From an uncultured Alphaproteobacteria bacterium (GTDB taxonomy: Bacteria; Pseudomonadota; Alphaproteobacteria; Rs-D84), in the NCBI GenBank assembly GCA_937901165.1, contig CALCGS010000016.1:1-20498 (forward strand): DNA of 20,498 nucleotides, read 5' to 3'. Of the stretch, positions 1 through 6,189 are shown in pieces. Numbering within the stretch: position 1 is the first letter of the stretch; each line of letters begins with the position of its first letter. The notes under the pieces were generated by a model. It was not told the origin of the DNA and did no database searches. It worked only from the letters and a program-made list of their open reading frames with translations. The position numbers and the translations under genes are program-made.

Positions 1-237
1 TTAATTTTACTAAAAAACGCGGTATTTAGCAAGAAAATAGGGGGAATTGGCTCGTTTAATCATTTAAAAGCGAAAAGGACAGCCGGGGAAGCTGTCCATT
101 TCATAGAGAAGGTATTTCTTGGGGGTATAGCAAAAACTAAATGTATTTTATGGAAATTAAATAGAAAATGTTTTAATCGTATTGTGGGCGGCCTGTTAAT
201 AGGGATGTCGATTTTTGCCGGGTGTAGAGTTACATAA
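1..237 (+). CDS. Open frame entering from the left edge, ending in a lipoprotein-signal-like stretch
   Basis: The frame is open from base 1 to a TAA at 235-237 (78 codons), with no start visible, so it is either the end of a gene lying left of the window or not a gene. Its last residues form a hydrophobic run ending in IFAGC, which looks like a lipoprotein signal and lipobox, but the frame stops three residues after the cysteine. A perfect 7-bp inverted repeat (GGACAGC/GCTGTCC, 77-97) lies inside it. This could be a truncated lipoprotein gene or chance. No family was recognised. Confidence 0.22.
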   Translation, partial: LILLKNAVFSKKIGGIGSFNHLKAKRTAGEAVHFIEKVFLGGIAKTKCILWKLNRKCFNRIVGGLLIGMSIFAGCRVT

Positions 238-255
238 AAACCGCAGAAATCTGCG
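236..255 (-). terminator. Possible minus-strand terminator
   Basis: Read on the minus strand, the stem CGCAGA/TCTGCG (242-255, 2-nt centre) is followed by G and five T (236-240). The stem is almost the same as that of the tRNA terminator at 5931-5948. No convincing minus-strand gene precedes it, so it may be a leftover of rearranged DNA. Confidence 0.35.
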
Positions 256-469
256 ATAAAACACTTGTTTTTCGACAACTTTCAAACTGCAACTATTGGC
301 AATTTTTATGTAAAATATACCGTAACATACGGACTGGTCCGCATACCACGAAAAAAACACACTATAAAAACCCCAGAAATTCAACACATTAGTCCGTGTG
401 CCCGCTAAAAAAATTTCATCCAACAAGTTAAGAATTGCACGGTAAACCTTCGTTTTTATTTGATTTTGC
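256..469. other. No recognisable gene
   Basis: This AT-rich stretch precedes the first operon. A minus-strand open frame crosses it but has a composition typical of non-coding DNA and no recognisable domain. A short inverted repeat (CGGAC TG GTCCG, 330-341) is the only local structure seen. Confidence 0.4.
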
Positions 470-497
470 TTGATTTCGCAAAAATCTGGTCTACAAT
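470..497 (+). promoter_or_regulatory. Sigma-70-like promoter for the nucleotide operon
   Basis: A TTGATT -35 box (470-475), 16-bp spacer and TACAAT -10 box (492-497) stand just before the first gene. The predicted transcript start, near 503-505, falls after the GTG at 501, which favours the ATG at 516 as the real start and implies a very short leader. It is the only plausible promoter seen for the six plus-strand genes that follow. Confidence 0.5.
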
Positions 498-515
498 TAC
501 GTGCAAAGTTGTTGC

Positions 516-1478
516 ATGAGAACATTAAATACAACACATTCTTTGCCAGAAATCAAACATGCAGGCGCTCATTCAACGCTGGCAGTATACCCGAGACTCC
601 ATTTTTTCAGTTTAGATCTATCAGACTATATCGGAATATTAAAGCATGGGAGTTTTGGTTTGTCCCTGCAAGACTTCCCAATATCTATATCATGCACTAA
701 TGTTGCTGATAAAGATAAAATTGTTATAAATGGTGGAAAGCAACATTATGATCTGGATGCAAGTGTGGATTTTGATAAATTACGTCAAAAAATTAAAACA
801 GATAATTTTTTCGATGTAACAGTCTCTGTTCCAGATAGATTACAGGAACATACTGGTATAGGAATATCCACACAAATAATTGGCGGTATTTACCTTGTCT
901 GTGCCAAACATTGTGCTATAGATTTAACCATAAACGATCTTTTCGAATTGGGTGTTGGCCATGTATCCACATTGGGATTAAATTTATTATTTAACCCAGG
1001 TATGATTGTTGAAAATGGTGTGAGTTATAAACACGGCATAGAAAAGCCGGTTAATTCTGTAACAAAGATAGAAAATTTTCCGTTTTGGATAATCATAGCA
1101 ATACCAAAAGACAATCAGTCTTTGTCAGCAAAGGTTGAAGATGATTTTTGGAACGGTATATTGCCGGAAACTGTTGATGTTACAAAATCTGTTTACAGAG
1201 AGTTTTATGGAGAATGTTTGCCGGCTATAATAGAAAAAGATTTTGAAACATTCGCAAAAGGCATTGATAAAATCGTGCATTTGGGATCAAAAAAGTGCGA
1301 AGAAGATATTCAATCATCCGAAACAAAACAATTACTGACGATATTAAGGGAAAACTTTGGGTGTGCTGGCGTTAGTTCTTTGGGACCAACTGTATATAGT
1401 TTTACTCCCCAGGATCCAACGGAACAATTAAGACAACTGAGTAACAATAAATATGATTTTTATGTGGTAAAGCCATGA
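516..1478 (+). CDS. Beta-RFAP synthase / ForT-like C-ribosyltransferase (GHMP-type fold)
   Basis: The protein has about 320 residues, the usual length of beta-ribofuranosylaminobenzene 5'-phosphate synthase. Family landmarks seen are PRLHF near residue 26 (the RLHF strand at the start of the family), a GHMP-like loop HTGIGISTQ near 112-120, a region ending in FPFWIIIAIP, and near the C-terminus GVSSLGPTVYSF, which matches the GQSSWGPTVYAF-type signature. Known members join PRPP to p-hydroxybenzoate (methanopterin pathway) or, as ForT/PyfQ, to a pyrazole dicarboxylate in C-nucleoside antibiotics, releasing CO2 and PPi. The substrate here is unknown. It is the first gene of a six-gene operon and overlaps the next by ATGA. 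A GTG at 501 is an alternative start but lies upstream of the predicted transcript start. Family assignment is fairly secure; the reaction is inferred. Confidence 0.75.
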   Translation: MRTLNTTHSLPEIKHAGAHSTLAVYPRLHFFSLDLSDYIGILKHGSFGLSLQDFPISISCTNVADKDKIVINGGKQHYDLDASVDFDKLRQKIKTDNFFDVTVSVPDRLQEHTGIGISTQIIGGIYLVCAKHCAIDLTINDLFELGVGHVSTLGLNLLFNPGMIVENGVSYKHGIEKPVNSVTKIENFPFWIIIAIPKDNQSLSAKVEDDFWNGILPETVDVTKSVYREFYGECLPAIIEKDFETFAKGIDKIVHLGSKKCEEDIQSSETKQLLTILRENFGCAGVSSLGPTVYSFTPQDPTEQLRQLSNNKYDFYVVKP

Positions 1479-1993
1479 ACAATAAAGGGACTATTATAAT
1501 ATCTGCTTGGGGTTGTTTAGGTAAAACGACCTTTGCTAACGCCCACCCTGATACGTGTCTTGATATAGAGTCAATTCATTACAGTCGTATTTATCCGACC
1601 AAAGTTGTAAACGATGAATTGAGCAAAGGCGATCTTAAATTTATTCCAAACCCTGCCTATCCACAAAATTACATTGATGATGTGGTTGCAAACTTGGGCA
1701 AATATAAATTCATATTCATAACTCTAGCACGTGAATTATTTGCAGGTTTGGATAAACTTGGCTTAGAATATACAATTCTTTATCCGCTTAAAACTCGCAA
1801 ACAACAGATTTTGTCCGATGCTCGTAAACGTGGCAATAATGAAACTTTTATTCATATATTGGATAAAATCTTATCTTCATCGGAAGAGCATGATTATCTA
1901 AAAAACAAATGCAAATATAAAGAATTTGTATATTTGCCGGATAATGAATACGTAACAGACTATATACGCAGGAAATATAATTATGAAAGATAA
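1475..1993 (+). CDS. P-loop kinase-like protein of a phage-associated family
   Basis: The protein has 172 residues. A Walker A-like loop (AWGCLGKTTF) lies near residues 11-20. The pattern that follows (NPAYPQNYIDDVVANLGKY, then FIFITLARE, then YTILYPLKTRK and a DARKRGN stretch) fits small P-loop proteins often seen in phages and mobile elements and annotated loosely as adenylate- or nucleotide-kinase-like. The loop starts with Ala rather than Gly, though GKTT is intact. The start overlaps the preceding stop (ATGA) and the end overlaps the next gene by 11 nt, so translation is probably coupled. A role in phosphorylating a nucleotide made by the upstream enzyme is inference from context. Confidence 0.6.
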   Translation: MNNKGTIIISAWGCLGKTTFANAHPDTCLDIESIHYSRIYPTKVVNDELSKGDLKFIPNPAYPQNYIDDVVANLGKYKFIFITLARELFAGLDKLGLEYTILYPLKTRKQQILSDARKRGNNETFIHILDKILSSSEEHDYLKNKCKYKEFVYLPDNEYVTDYIRRKYNYER

Positions 1994-2594
1994 AGATGTT
2001 ATTTTTATTGCGGGATATCCTGGGGCTGGCAAAGGCACCATATGTCAAGAATACTGCATCACTCATCCGGATGCGTATCATATATCTGCCGGCGATTTAA
2101 TTCGTGATGTAATACAAGAAAAATCAAAATCTGATTTTAGACATGCATTGTTGACCACTGGCGATAAAGAAACCAAGACATCGCCTGCTTGGGTTGTGTC
2201 TGGGATAATGGCTGAAAAAATAACAATGGAATATCATCAAGTATATTTGCTTGATGGATTTCCACAAAGACAAGAAGAATTGGATTTGTTTGTTAATAAT
2301 CAACATATTCATATTATCGGCAGCGTATTCTTTGATGCAACCATGTCCAATTGTGTCGATAGAATGACCAAGCGCGGCATGAGAGATATCGAATTATTCG
2401 ATAAAAAATTATCTGAACCAGAACAACACGCATATTATCAAAATAGATATGTTAGATATTCTGCTAATGTACCGAATATATCAAACCTGTTGTTGCCACT
2501 TGGAATGCAAAAGATTGATGCAAACAAGGCAATATCGGATGTATATCAACAATTTACAAGCATAGTTTCACAATTCAACCAAAGGAGAAAGTAA
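1983..2594 (+). CDS. Adenylate-kinase-like nucleoside monophosphate kinase
   Basis: The protein has 203 residues. It shows the adenylate kinase series in order: P-loop GYPGAGKGT (about 11-19), the NMP-binding HISAGDLIRD (about 34-43), LDGFPQRQEELDLF (about 90-103) and the RMTKRGMRD segment (about 127-135), where arginines normally contact the phosphates. The short LID implies a compact, non-canonical kinase. The region between the NMP-binding and DGFP motifs differs from housekeeping Adk, and the gene sits in an accessory operon, so it more likely serves a dedicated monophosphate than the AMP/ADP pool. An AGGAAA Shine-Dalgarno precedes the ATG. The stop overlaps the start of the NUDIX gene (TAATG). 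Confidence 0.72.
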   Translation: MKDKDVIFIAGYPGAGKGTICQEYCITHPDAYHISAGDLIRDVIQEKSKSDFRHALLTTGDKETKTSPAWVVSGIMAEKITMEYHQVYLLDGFPQRQEELDLFVNNQHIHIIGSVFFDATMSNCVDRMTKRGMRDIELFDKKLSEPEQHAYYQNRYVRYSANVPNISNLLLPLGMQKIDANKAISDVYQQFTSIVSQFNQRRK

Positions 2595-3094
2595 TGGAAA
2601 AACAGCCTGTAACAACAGAACCTCATTTTTGGAACAATATGGAATTCCAAATAGAATTTATACCGATTGATAGCAAAGCAGAAATGCCAGATCTGCCTTG
2701 GGGTGGTGTTTATGCTATCGGAAACCTTGGCGGTAAAGTACCAGTTGTTAAATATCCAGAAAACATCGAATATCCATTTGGCCTGCCTGGTGGCCACGCA
2801 GAAAAAGAGGAAACTATTGAACAGACATTGAACAGGGAAATCAAAGAAGAATTGAATATGTCTGTCAAAGAATGGATGCCAATCGGGTATGAACGTGTTT
2901 CTTTGAAAGGTAAACCTGGGTATAAATATGCATTGTATGTTTATGCTGTATTAGAAAAAGATGGCGAATGGTGTGATGATGTCGGTGGCTGTGTTATAGG
3001 CTACGATTTGATGGATATCAATGAAATTGCACCAAAGGTCAAAAAAGGCAAACGCATGAATTATATGGTAAATAAAGTAGCTCCTAAATTCTAA
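2594..3094 (+). CDS. NUDIX hydrolase (operon member)
   Basis: The protein has 166 residues. The full Nudix box GX5EX7REUXEEXGU-type pattern is present at about 67-88 (G67, E73, R81, E82, E85, E86), with the usual final glycine replaced by asparagine. NUDIX enzymes cleave nucleoside diphosphates linked to another group, with Mg2+ bound by the box glutamates. The substrate cannot be read from the sequence. A strong AAAGGAGA Shine-Dalgarno lies in the end of the kinase gene, and the start overlaps its stop. In this operon it may remove pyrophosphate from an activated nucleotide intermediate, which is inference. Confidence 0.8.
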   Translation: MEKQPVTTEPHFWNNMEFQIEFIPIDSKAEMPDLPWGGVYAIGNLGGKVPVVKYPENIEYPFGLPGGHAEKEETIEQTLNREIKEELNMSVKEWMPIGYERVSLKGKPGYKYALYVYAVLEKDGEWCDDVGGCVIGYDLMDINEIAPKVKKGKRMNYMVNKVAPKF

Positions 3095-3098
3095 AGAC

Positions 3099-3812
3099 AT
3101 GAAAATAAACCAATATGATCTTATTTGTTTTGATTGGGATGGAACGTTGGTTGCATCCCATGATACGTATCGCAAATGTGATCAGTTTTTGATTTCCAAT
3201 AACTACAACAAATGCATATCATTGGATACATTGAATACTATTGTGTCGGATTATTGGGATAAATATGGTATAAATGGTCTAAATAATTATTATCGGGATT
3301 GGGCAAAGTTATTCAATAATAATGAAGATAAAAAAATTGTAAAACTGGGGTTTGATCATTTCTTAAAAGAAATTAGGTATAAAGACAATGCTGCGAATGT
3401 ATTAACAAAGTTAAAGCAGTTAAACCCAAATGTAAAAACCGCTTTGATTACGGGTTCTAGGAAACAAGAGATAGATTTGTATTCCACAGATTTATCAGAA
3501 ACTGGAAAGATTCTAAAACCAAATGACTTTTTTGATTATATAGTGACCAAAGATGATATCAGCCAATCAAAGCCAAACCCAGAATCATACCAAATGGCTT
3601 TGGAACATTTTGATATGGTTGAAAAGCTGAACAAAGTGCTGGTTATAGAAGATTCTATGATTGGTGCCATATCTGCTTATTTGGCGGGATTAAAAAACAT
3701 TGGCATCATATATGATTCACATTCTGATTTTGAAAGATATGATCTAAAGAAATTTAATAAATATTATTGGGAAAGCTGGAGAGATTTTGAAAAGGAAATG
3801 TTAAATGACTGA
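3099..3812 (+). CDS. HAD-superfamily phosphatase
   Basis: The protein has 237 residues. Motif I is FDWDGTLV with nucleophile D12 and acid/base D14; motif II is ALITGSRK (about 115-122); the motif III lysine lies in SKPNP (about 152-156); motif IV is VIEDSMIGA (about 181-189). An alpha-helical cap of roughly 85 residues follows motif I, as in phosphoglycolate- or phosphomutase-type HADs (subfamily I). It would remove or move a phosphate on a small metabolite. It begins 4 nt after the NUDIX stop and overlaps the next gene by 8 nt, which makes a role in the same pathway likely, for example dephosphorylating a nucleotide product. Confidence 0.78.
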   Translation: MKINQYDLICFDWDGTLVASHDTYRKCDQFLISNNYNKCISLDTLNTIVSDYWDKYGINGLNNYYRDWAKLFNNNEDKKIVKLGFDHFLKEIRYKDNAANVLTKLKQLNPNVKTALITGSRKQEIDLYSTDLSETGKILKPNDFFDYIVTKDDISQSKPNPESYQMALEHFDMVEKLNKVLVIEDSMIGAISAYLAGLKNIGIIYDSHSDFERYDLKKFNKYYWESWRDFEKEMLND

Positions 3813-4773
3813 TAGCACTCTTTTTTATGCTGATGGCGCAAAGAAATTAGCCCAAACAATGAATGGAAATGAACGTATTGAAACAGGCATAAGACCGTAT
3901 GCCTTTCATGCAGGAAACAGAATATCACTGATTGCTTTGCCATATGTTATGTGCGAAGAATTGGCAAGATTGGGAAAAGATGTAAAATTGGATTTCCAAA
4001 TCACTTTTGCAGATACAGAACAGCGAGTTCTGACAGGAACCGATATAGCAAATTTAATATTCGACACAAGACCGTTGGATACAACAATTCAATTTAGCAC
4101 TGAACCAGATGGTCGCATTACTACTCGTGTTTGGGGTGAATATATAAAAAACGAATTCGCATACATAAAAAAACAATTTCCAAATATAACTGCCAATTTC
4201 CGGTATTGTTCAGATTTATATAAAAACACACCCGTATTTAAACATTTGATAACAACAACATTGTTGCATCAAGCAGAGATCAAACAGGTTATGTTAAACG
4301 CTTCTGGTAGACCAACTGATAATTCAAATACAACATTTGCATTAACCGTATGTCCGAAATGCAAAGACACTCATACACATACAGAAATAAAAGGTGATAC
4401 TATGCAAGTGAAGTGTGATAAGTGTCATACTGTATCAAATGGGCATTTTTCTAGCTTTGATTACTGGCTACATCACAGCATATCATCGCTGGGCAGTTGG
4501 GAAATGTTCCCACAAAATAATGTGGTAATTTTAGGTTTGGATCATTATTTATACAAAGATGACGCTGTTCGTGAAGCACTTTATTATTATTTCTTTGGCA
4601 AACCACCGATTGAAAAGAGATGTTTGTACGGCAGTTTAGTTGTTGACGGCAAAGGCAATAAGATGGGTAAATCATCAAAAAATTATTTTGATATATCAAC
4701 CGAGGAAGCAATTGCAATATTAAAAGCCAACCAAAATTCAAAATATATTTATTTATCCCAAAAAACGAGGTGA
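3805..4773 (+). CDS. Stand-alone class I aminoacyl-tRNA-synthetase-like enzyme
   Basis: The protein has 322 residues. PYAFHAGN (31-38) matches the HIGH signature and NKMGKSSKN (285-293) matches KMSKS, so this is a class I Rossmann-type aminoacyl-adenylate-forming core. Between them lies a zinc ribbon with C183, C186, C204 and C207. The fold order most resembles class I lysyl-tRNA synthetase, but the protein stops about 30 residues after KMSKS and so lacks any anticodon-binding domain. Such truncated paralogs (for example MshC or Glu-Q-RS) usually aminoacylate small molecules or modified nucleosides rather than decode. An AAAAGGAAA Shine-Dalgarno lies in the end of the HAD gene. It is the last gene of the operon and no clear terminator follows. 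The amino acid used is unknown. Confidence 0.68.
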   Translation: MTDSTLFYADGAKKLAQTMNGNERIETGIRPYAFHAGNRISLIALPYVMCEELARLGKDVKLDFQITFADTEQRVLTGTDIANLIFDTRPLDTTIQFSTEPDGRITTRVWGEYIKNEFAYIKKQFPNITANFRYCSDLYKNTPVFKHLITTTLLHQAEIKQVMLNASGRPTDNSNTTFALTVCPKCKDTHTHTEIKGDTMQVKCDKCHTVSNGHFSSFDYWLHHSISSLGSWEMFPQNNVVILGLDHYLYKDDAVREALYYYFFGKPPIEKRCLYGSLVVDGKGNKMGKSSKNYFDISTEEAIAILKANQNSKYIYLSQKTR

Positions 4774-4796
4774 TTTTTTACCTTAATACTTCAAAT

Positions 4797-4949
4797 TCAT
4801 TGAATTCCGATTGCACTAATAGGAACACCTGCCTCAAGACATCCATCAATCAGAATCTCATATGAAATAGATGTATTAAAGTCATTGACCAAAAGAGTCG
4901 CATCTGGATTGTTGGCGTATGCACGATTGAAAACTTCCTTAATAATACC
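4797..4949 (-). pseudogene. Fragment of a GH10 xylanase
   Basis: In the minus-strand frame running from 4949 to a TGA at 4797-4799, about 50 codons read as an internal part of a GH10 endo-beta-1,4-xylanase: IIKEVFNRAYANNPDA, LLVNDFN (the NDYN-type motif), then AGVPISAIGIQ, which matches the GVPIDGIGLQ motif. There is no start, and the frame stops exactly where the family continues with QGH/SHxH residues. It is joined out of frame to the ASCH gene at about 4949. The fragment must derive from rearrangement; no complete xylanase gene is in the window. Confidence 0.65.
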
Positions 4950-5176
4950 CCCTCTCCCTCTGTCTTTGCCCAGTCTTCATCAACATCACAAAAACGACAT
5001 TTTCGCACATTTTTTATACGTATTTTGATTTGTTCGTTTTTAGAATTATAAATTATATTTATATCACCAACCCGAGACAAAGAATCATCGTTCGAATATA
5101 ACGAACACGTACCATGCTTTTTGCCACATGCAACCAAATCAAATAATTCATCGTTATCAAAAGTCCAACGTTTCAT
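4850..5176 (-). CDS. ASCH-domain protein with replaced C-terminus
   Basis: The ORF encodes 108 residues. Residues 1-76 fit an ASCH domain: GDINIIYNS near 37-45, a strand IKIRIKNVRK, and the EDWAKTEGEG motif near 67-76. Normal ASCH proteins continue with a short helix and a conserved W/H stretch. Here the sequence instead runs out of frame into the xylanase fragment at about 4949, giving a meaningless tail of some 32 residues. ASCH domains bind RNA or modified nucleosides; one bacterial member hydrolyses N4-acetylcytidine. The ATG follows the stop of the NUDIX gene directly (TAA then ATG), so the two form an operon. The missing end probably inactivates the protein. Confidence 0.6.
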   Translation of the reverse strand: MKRWTFDNDELFDLVACGKKHGTCSLYSNDDSLSRVGDINIIYNSKNEQIKIRIKNVRKCRFCDVDEDWAKTEGEGVLLRKFSIVHTPTIQMRLFWSMTLIHLFHMRF

Positions 5177-5647
5177 TTATTTTGTCTTGGTTTCGCTTTT
5201 ATACTTCAAACATTCAGAATAAAACTGCTGTTTAGACAACCCTTCCAATGCTATTCTGGTTGTAGAAACTACATTTTTCAGATTCTTGATTTCATCCAAT
5301 GTAAAATATCTCATATCTGCACATTTGTCGCCTTCACAGTTGCGAATTGTCCCTGTATATTTTGCTACTTCAAAAAAGAAATCAAAACTTTCGGTACGGC
5401 TTGCTAAATTGCTAATTACGTGCACGCATTTTATATCAGATTGCACAATGTCTATATCCAGTTCTTCTTTGGCTTCACGAATGGCCGCGTGCATAGCCGT
5501 TTCGCTCTGTTCTATATGTCCAGCTGGCAAAACCCACCAACCACCATCATAGTTAAAGAACCCATCATTACGAAAGAACAACAAAACCTTGTCGTTTTGC
5601 TTTATAATTAAATTTATAACACCTTTGAACAATGCACGTTCCGCCAT
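5177..5647 (-). CDS. NUDIX hydrolase
   Basis: The protein has 156 residues with a full Nudix box at about 43-65 (G43, E49, R57, E58, E61, E62, within REAKEELDI), preceded by WWVLPAGH. The type is MutT/ADP-ribose-pyrophosphatase-like; the exact substrate is not readable. The start is the ATG at 5647, preceded by AGAGGT at a 6-nt distance. It is transcribed toward the nucleotide operon and linked to the ASCH gene. A NUDIX-ASCH pair beside a probable nucleotide-analogue pathway could clean up harmful nucleotides, but that is inference. Confidence 0.8.
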   Translation of the reverse strand: MAERALFKGVINLIIKQNDKVLLFFRNDGFFNYDGGWWVLPAGHIEQSETAMHAAIREAKEELDIDIVQSDIKCVHVISNLASRTESFDFFFEVAKYTGTIRNCEGDKCADMRYFTLDEIKNLKNVVSTTRIALEGLSKQQFYSECLKYKSETKTK

Positions 5648-5731
5648 TTATATACCTCTTGCTTATACATTATTTTTACATATTTATTTCTTTTTTCAAG
5701 TTGTTACTTTTGTATGCTCTAGATACATGTG

Positions 5732-5810
5732 GCTACACGATAGTGCAATTTTTTTGCTACACAGAAGCTACACAATGAAATTCTGCTACACAGTGAACAC
5801 ACAGCTACAC
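5732..5810. repeat. Five GCTACAC direct repeats, likely integrase arm sites
   Basis: The heptamer GCTACAC occurs at 5732-5738, 5756-5762, 5767-5773, 5785-5791 and 5804-5810, all in the same direction, mostly followed by A. Start-to-start spacings are 24, 11, 18 and 19 bp. The cluster ends 70 bp before the tRNA-Asn fragment. Short direct repeats next to the crossover site are what arm-type binding sites of tyrosine recombinases look like. No integrase gene is in the window. Confidence 0.6.
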
Positions 5811-5879
5811 GCGCTAAACCCCGCAGATTCTGTGGCGTTGCGAAGGTGTGTATAAATTTTTTGCGATTTTCCGGGGGCC

Positions 5880-5925
5880 ACTGTTAATCCGTATGTCGCT
5901 GGTTCGAGTCCAGCTGCCCGAGCCA
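5880..5925 (+). tRNA. 3' part of tRNA-Asn (GTT), probable attR core
   Basis: The match to tRNA-Asn starts at the anticodon loop (CTGTTAA, 5881-5887), runs through the 3' side of the anticodon stem, the T arm (GCTGG/CCAGC around TTCGAGT), the 3' acceptor strand and an encoded CCA (5923-5925). The 5' side is missing: bases before 5880 do not pair with the anticodon stem, and no TCGGGCA acceptor strand is seen upstream. A fragment that begins at the anticodon loop and keeps its own terminator is the usual displaced end left by an element integrating into a tRNA gene, with the element on the left. The complete tRNA-Asn should lie at the far left end, outside the window. Confidence 0.8.
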
Positions 5926-5930
5926 AGATT

Positions 5931-5955
5931 TCCGCAGATTTCTGCGGATTTTTTT
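5931..5955 (+). terminator. Rho-independent terminator of tRNA-Asn
   Basis: The perfect 8-bp stem TCCGCAGA/TCTGCGGA (5931-5938 and 5941-5948) has a 2-nt centre and is followed by seven T. It lies 5 bp after the tRNA 3' end and is probably the native terminator of the gene before integration. Confidence 0.85.
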
Positions 5956-6091
5956 GTGTCTTGCCTGGTGTTAAGGTTTCTTAACAAAAGTGTCTAAAAA
6001 GGGCTTAAAGGGTATTGAGGGTGATTATAAAATCACATATTTTCACACAGGAATATCCTTAAAGTATGTTTTTGGCATGTAATTTTACGTG
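5956..6091. other. Intergenic region with two inverted repeats
   Basis: No ORF with coding features is seen. There are two perfect 6-bp inverted repeats with 4-bp centres: GTTAAG/CTTAAC at 5970-5985 and GTGATT/AATCAC at 6021-6036. Either could be a protein-binding site upstream of the metK promoter. No T-run follows them, so they are not typical terminators. Confidence 0.4.
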
Positions 6092-6120
6092 TTGATTTTG
6101 TCCTGTGTACTTGATATACT
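6092..6120 (+). promoter_or_regulatory. metK: Sigma-70-like promoter of the SAM-II/metK transcript
   Basis: TTGATT (6092-6097), a 17-bp spacer and TATACT (6115-6120) form a near-consensus promoter. The predicted start at about 6127 lies a few bases before the riboswitch, so the aptamer would form the 5' end of the mRNA. Confidence 0.75.
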
Positions 6121-6130
6121 TTCTATCAAT

Positions 6131-6182
6131 AAAGGTGGATTTAACCTGACTTGTCCTACCTCTAAATGGACTAAACAAGGAG
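6131..6182 (+). promoter_or_regulatory. SAM-II riboswitch
   Basis: The segment carries the SAM-II hallmarks: P1 5' strand GGTGG (6134-6138) followed by the conserved ATTTAACC, P1 3' strand CTACC (6156-6160, one G-U pair), then TCTAAATGGACTAAACAAGG (6161-6180), matching the conserved 3' part. CTTGT (6150-6154) can pair with ACAAG (6175-6179) to make the P2 pseudoknot. That pairing covers the AAGGAG Shine-Dalgarno (6177-6182) of the ATG at 6190. SAM binding would therefore block initiation there. Its place before metK, which makes SAM, fits feedback control. Confidence 0.85.
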
Positions 6183-6189
6183 TGATATT

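Noticed and set aside
325..342. Minus-strand stretch resembling the anticodon arm of tRNA-Asn (GCGGAC...TCCGTATGT)
   Set aside because: The match is short, has no anticodon GTT, lacks a T arm and is on the wrong strand for a direct-repeat att site; it looks like chance.
196..537. Minus-strand open frame of 113 codons before the nucleotide operon
   Set aside because: It crosses the operon promoter and start, has no ribosome-binding site or known domain, and its composition looks non-coding.
5732..5810. GCTACAC repeats as a CRISPR array
   Set aside because: The repeat is only 7 bp and the spacings are uneven (11-24 bp).
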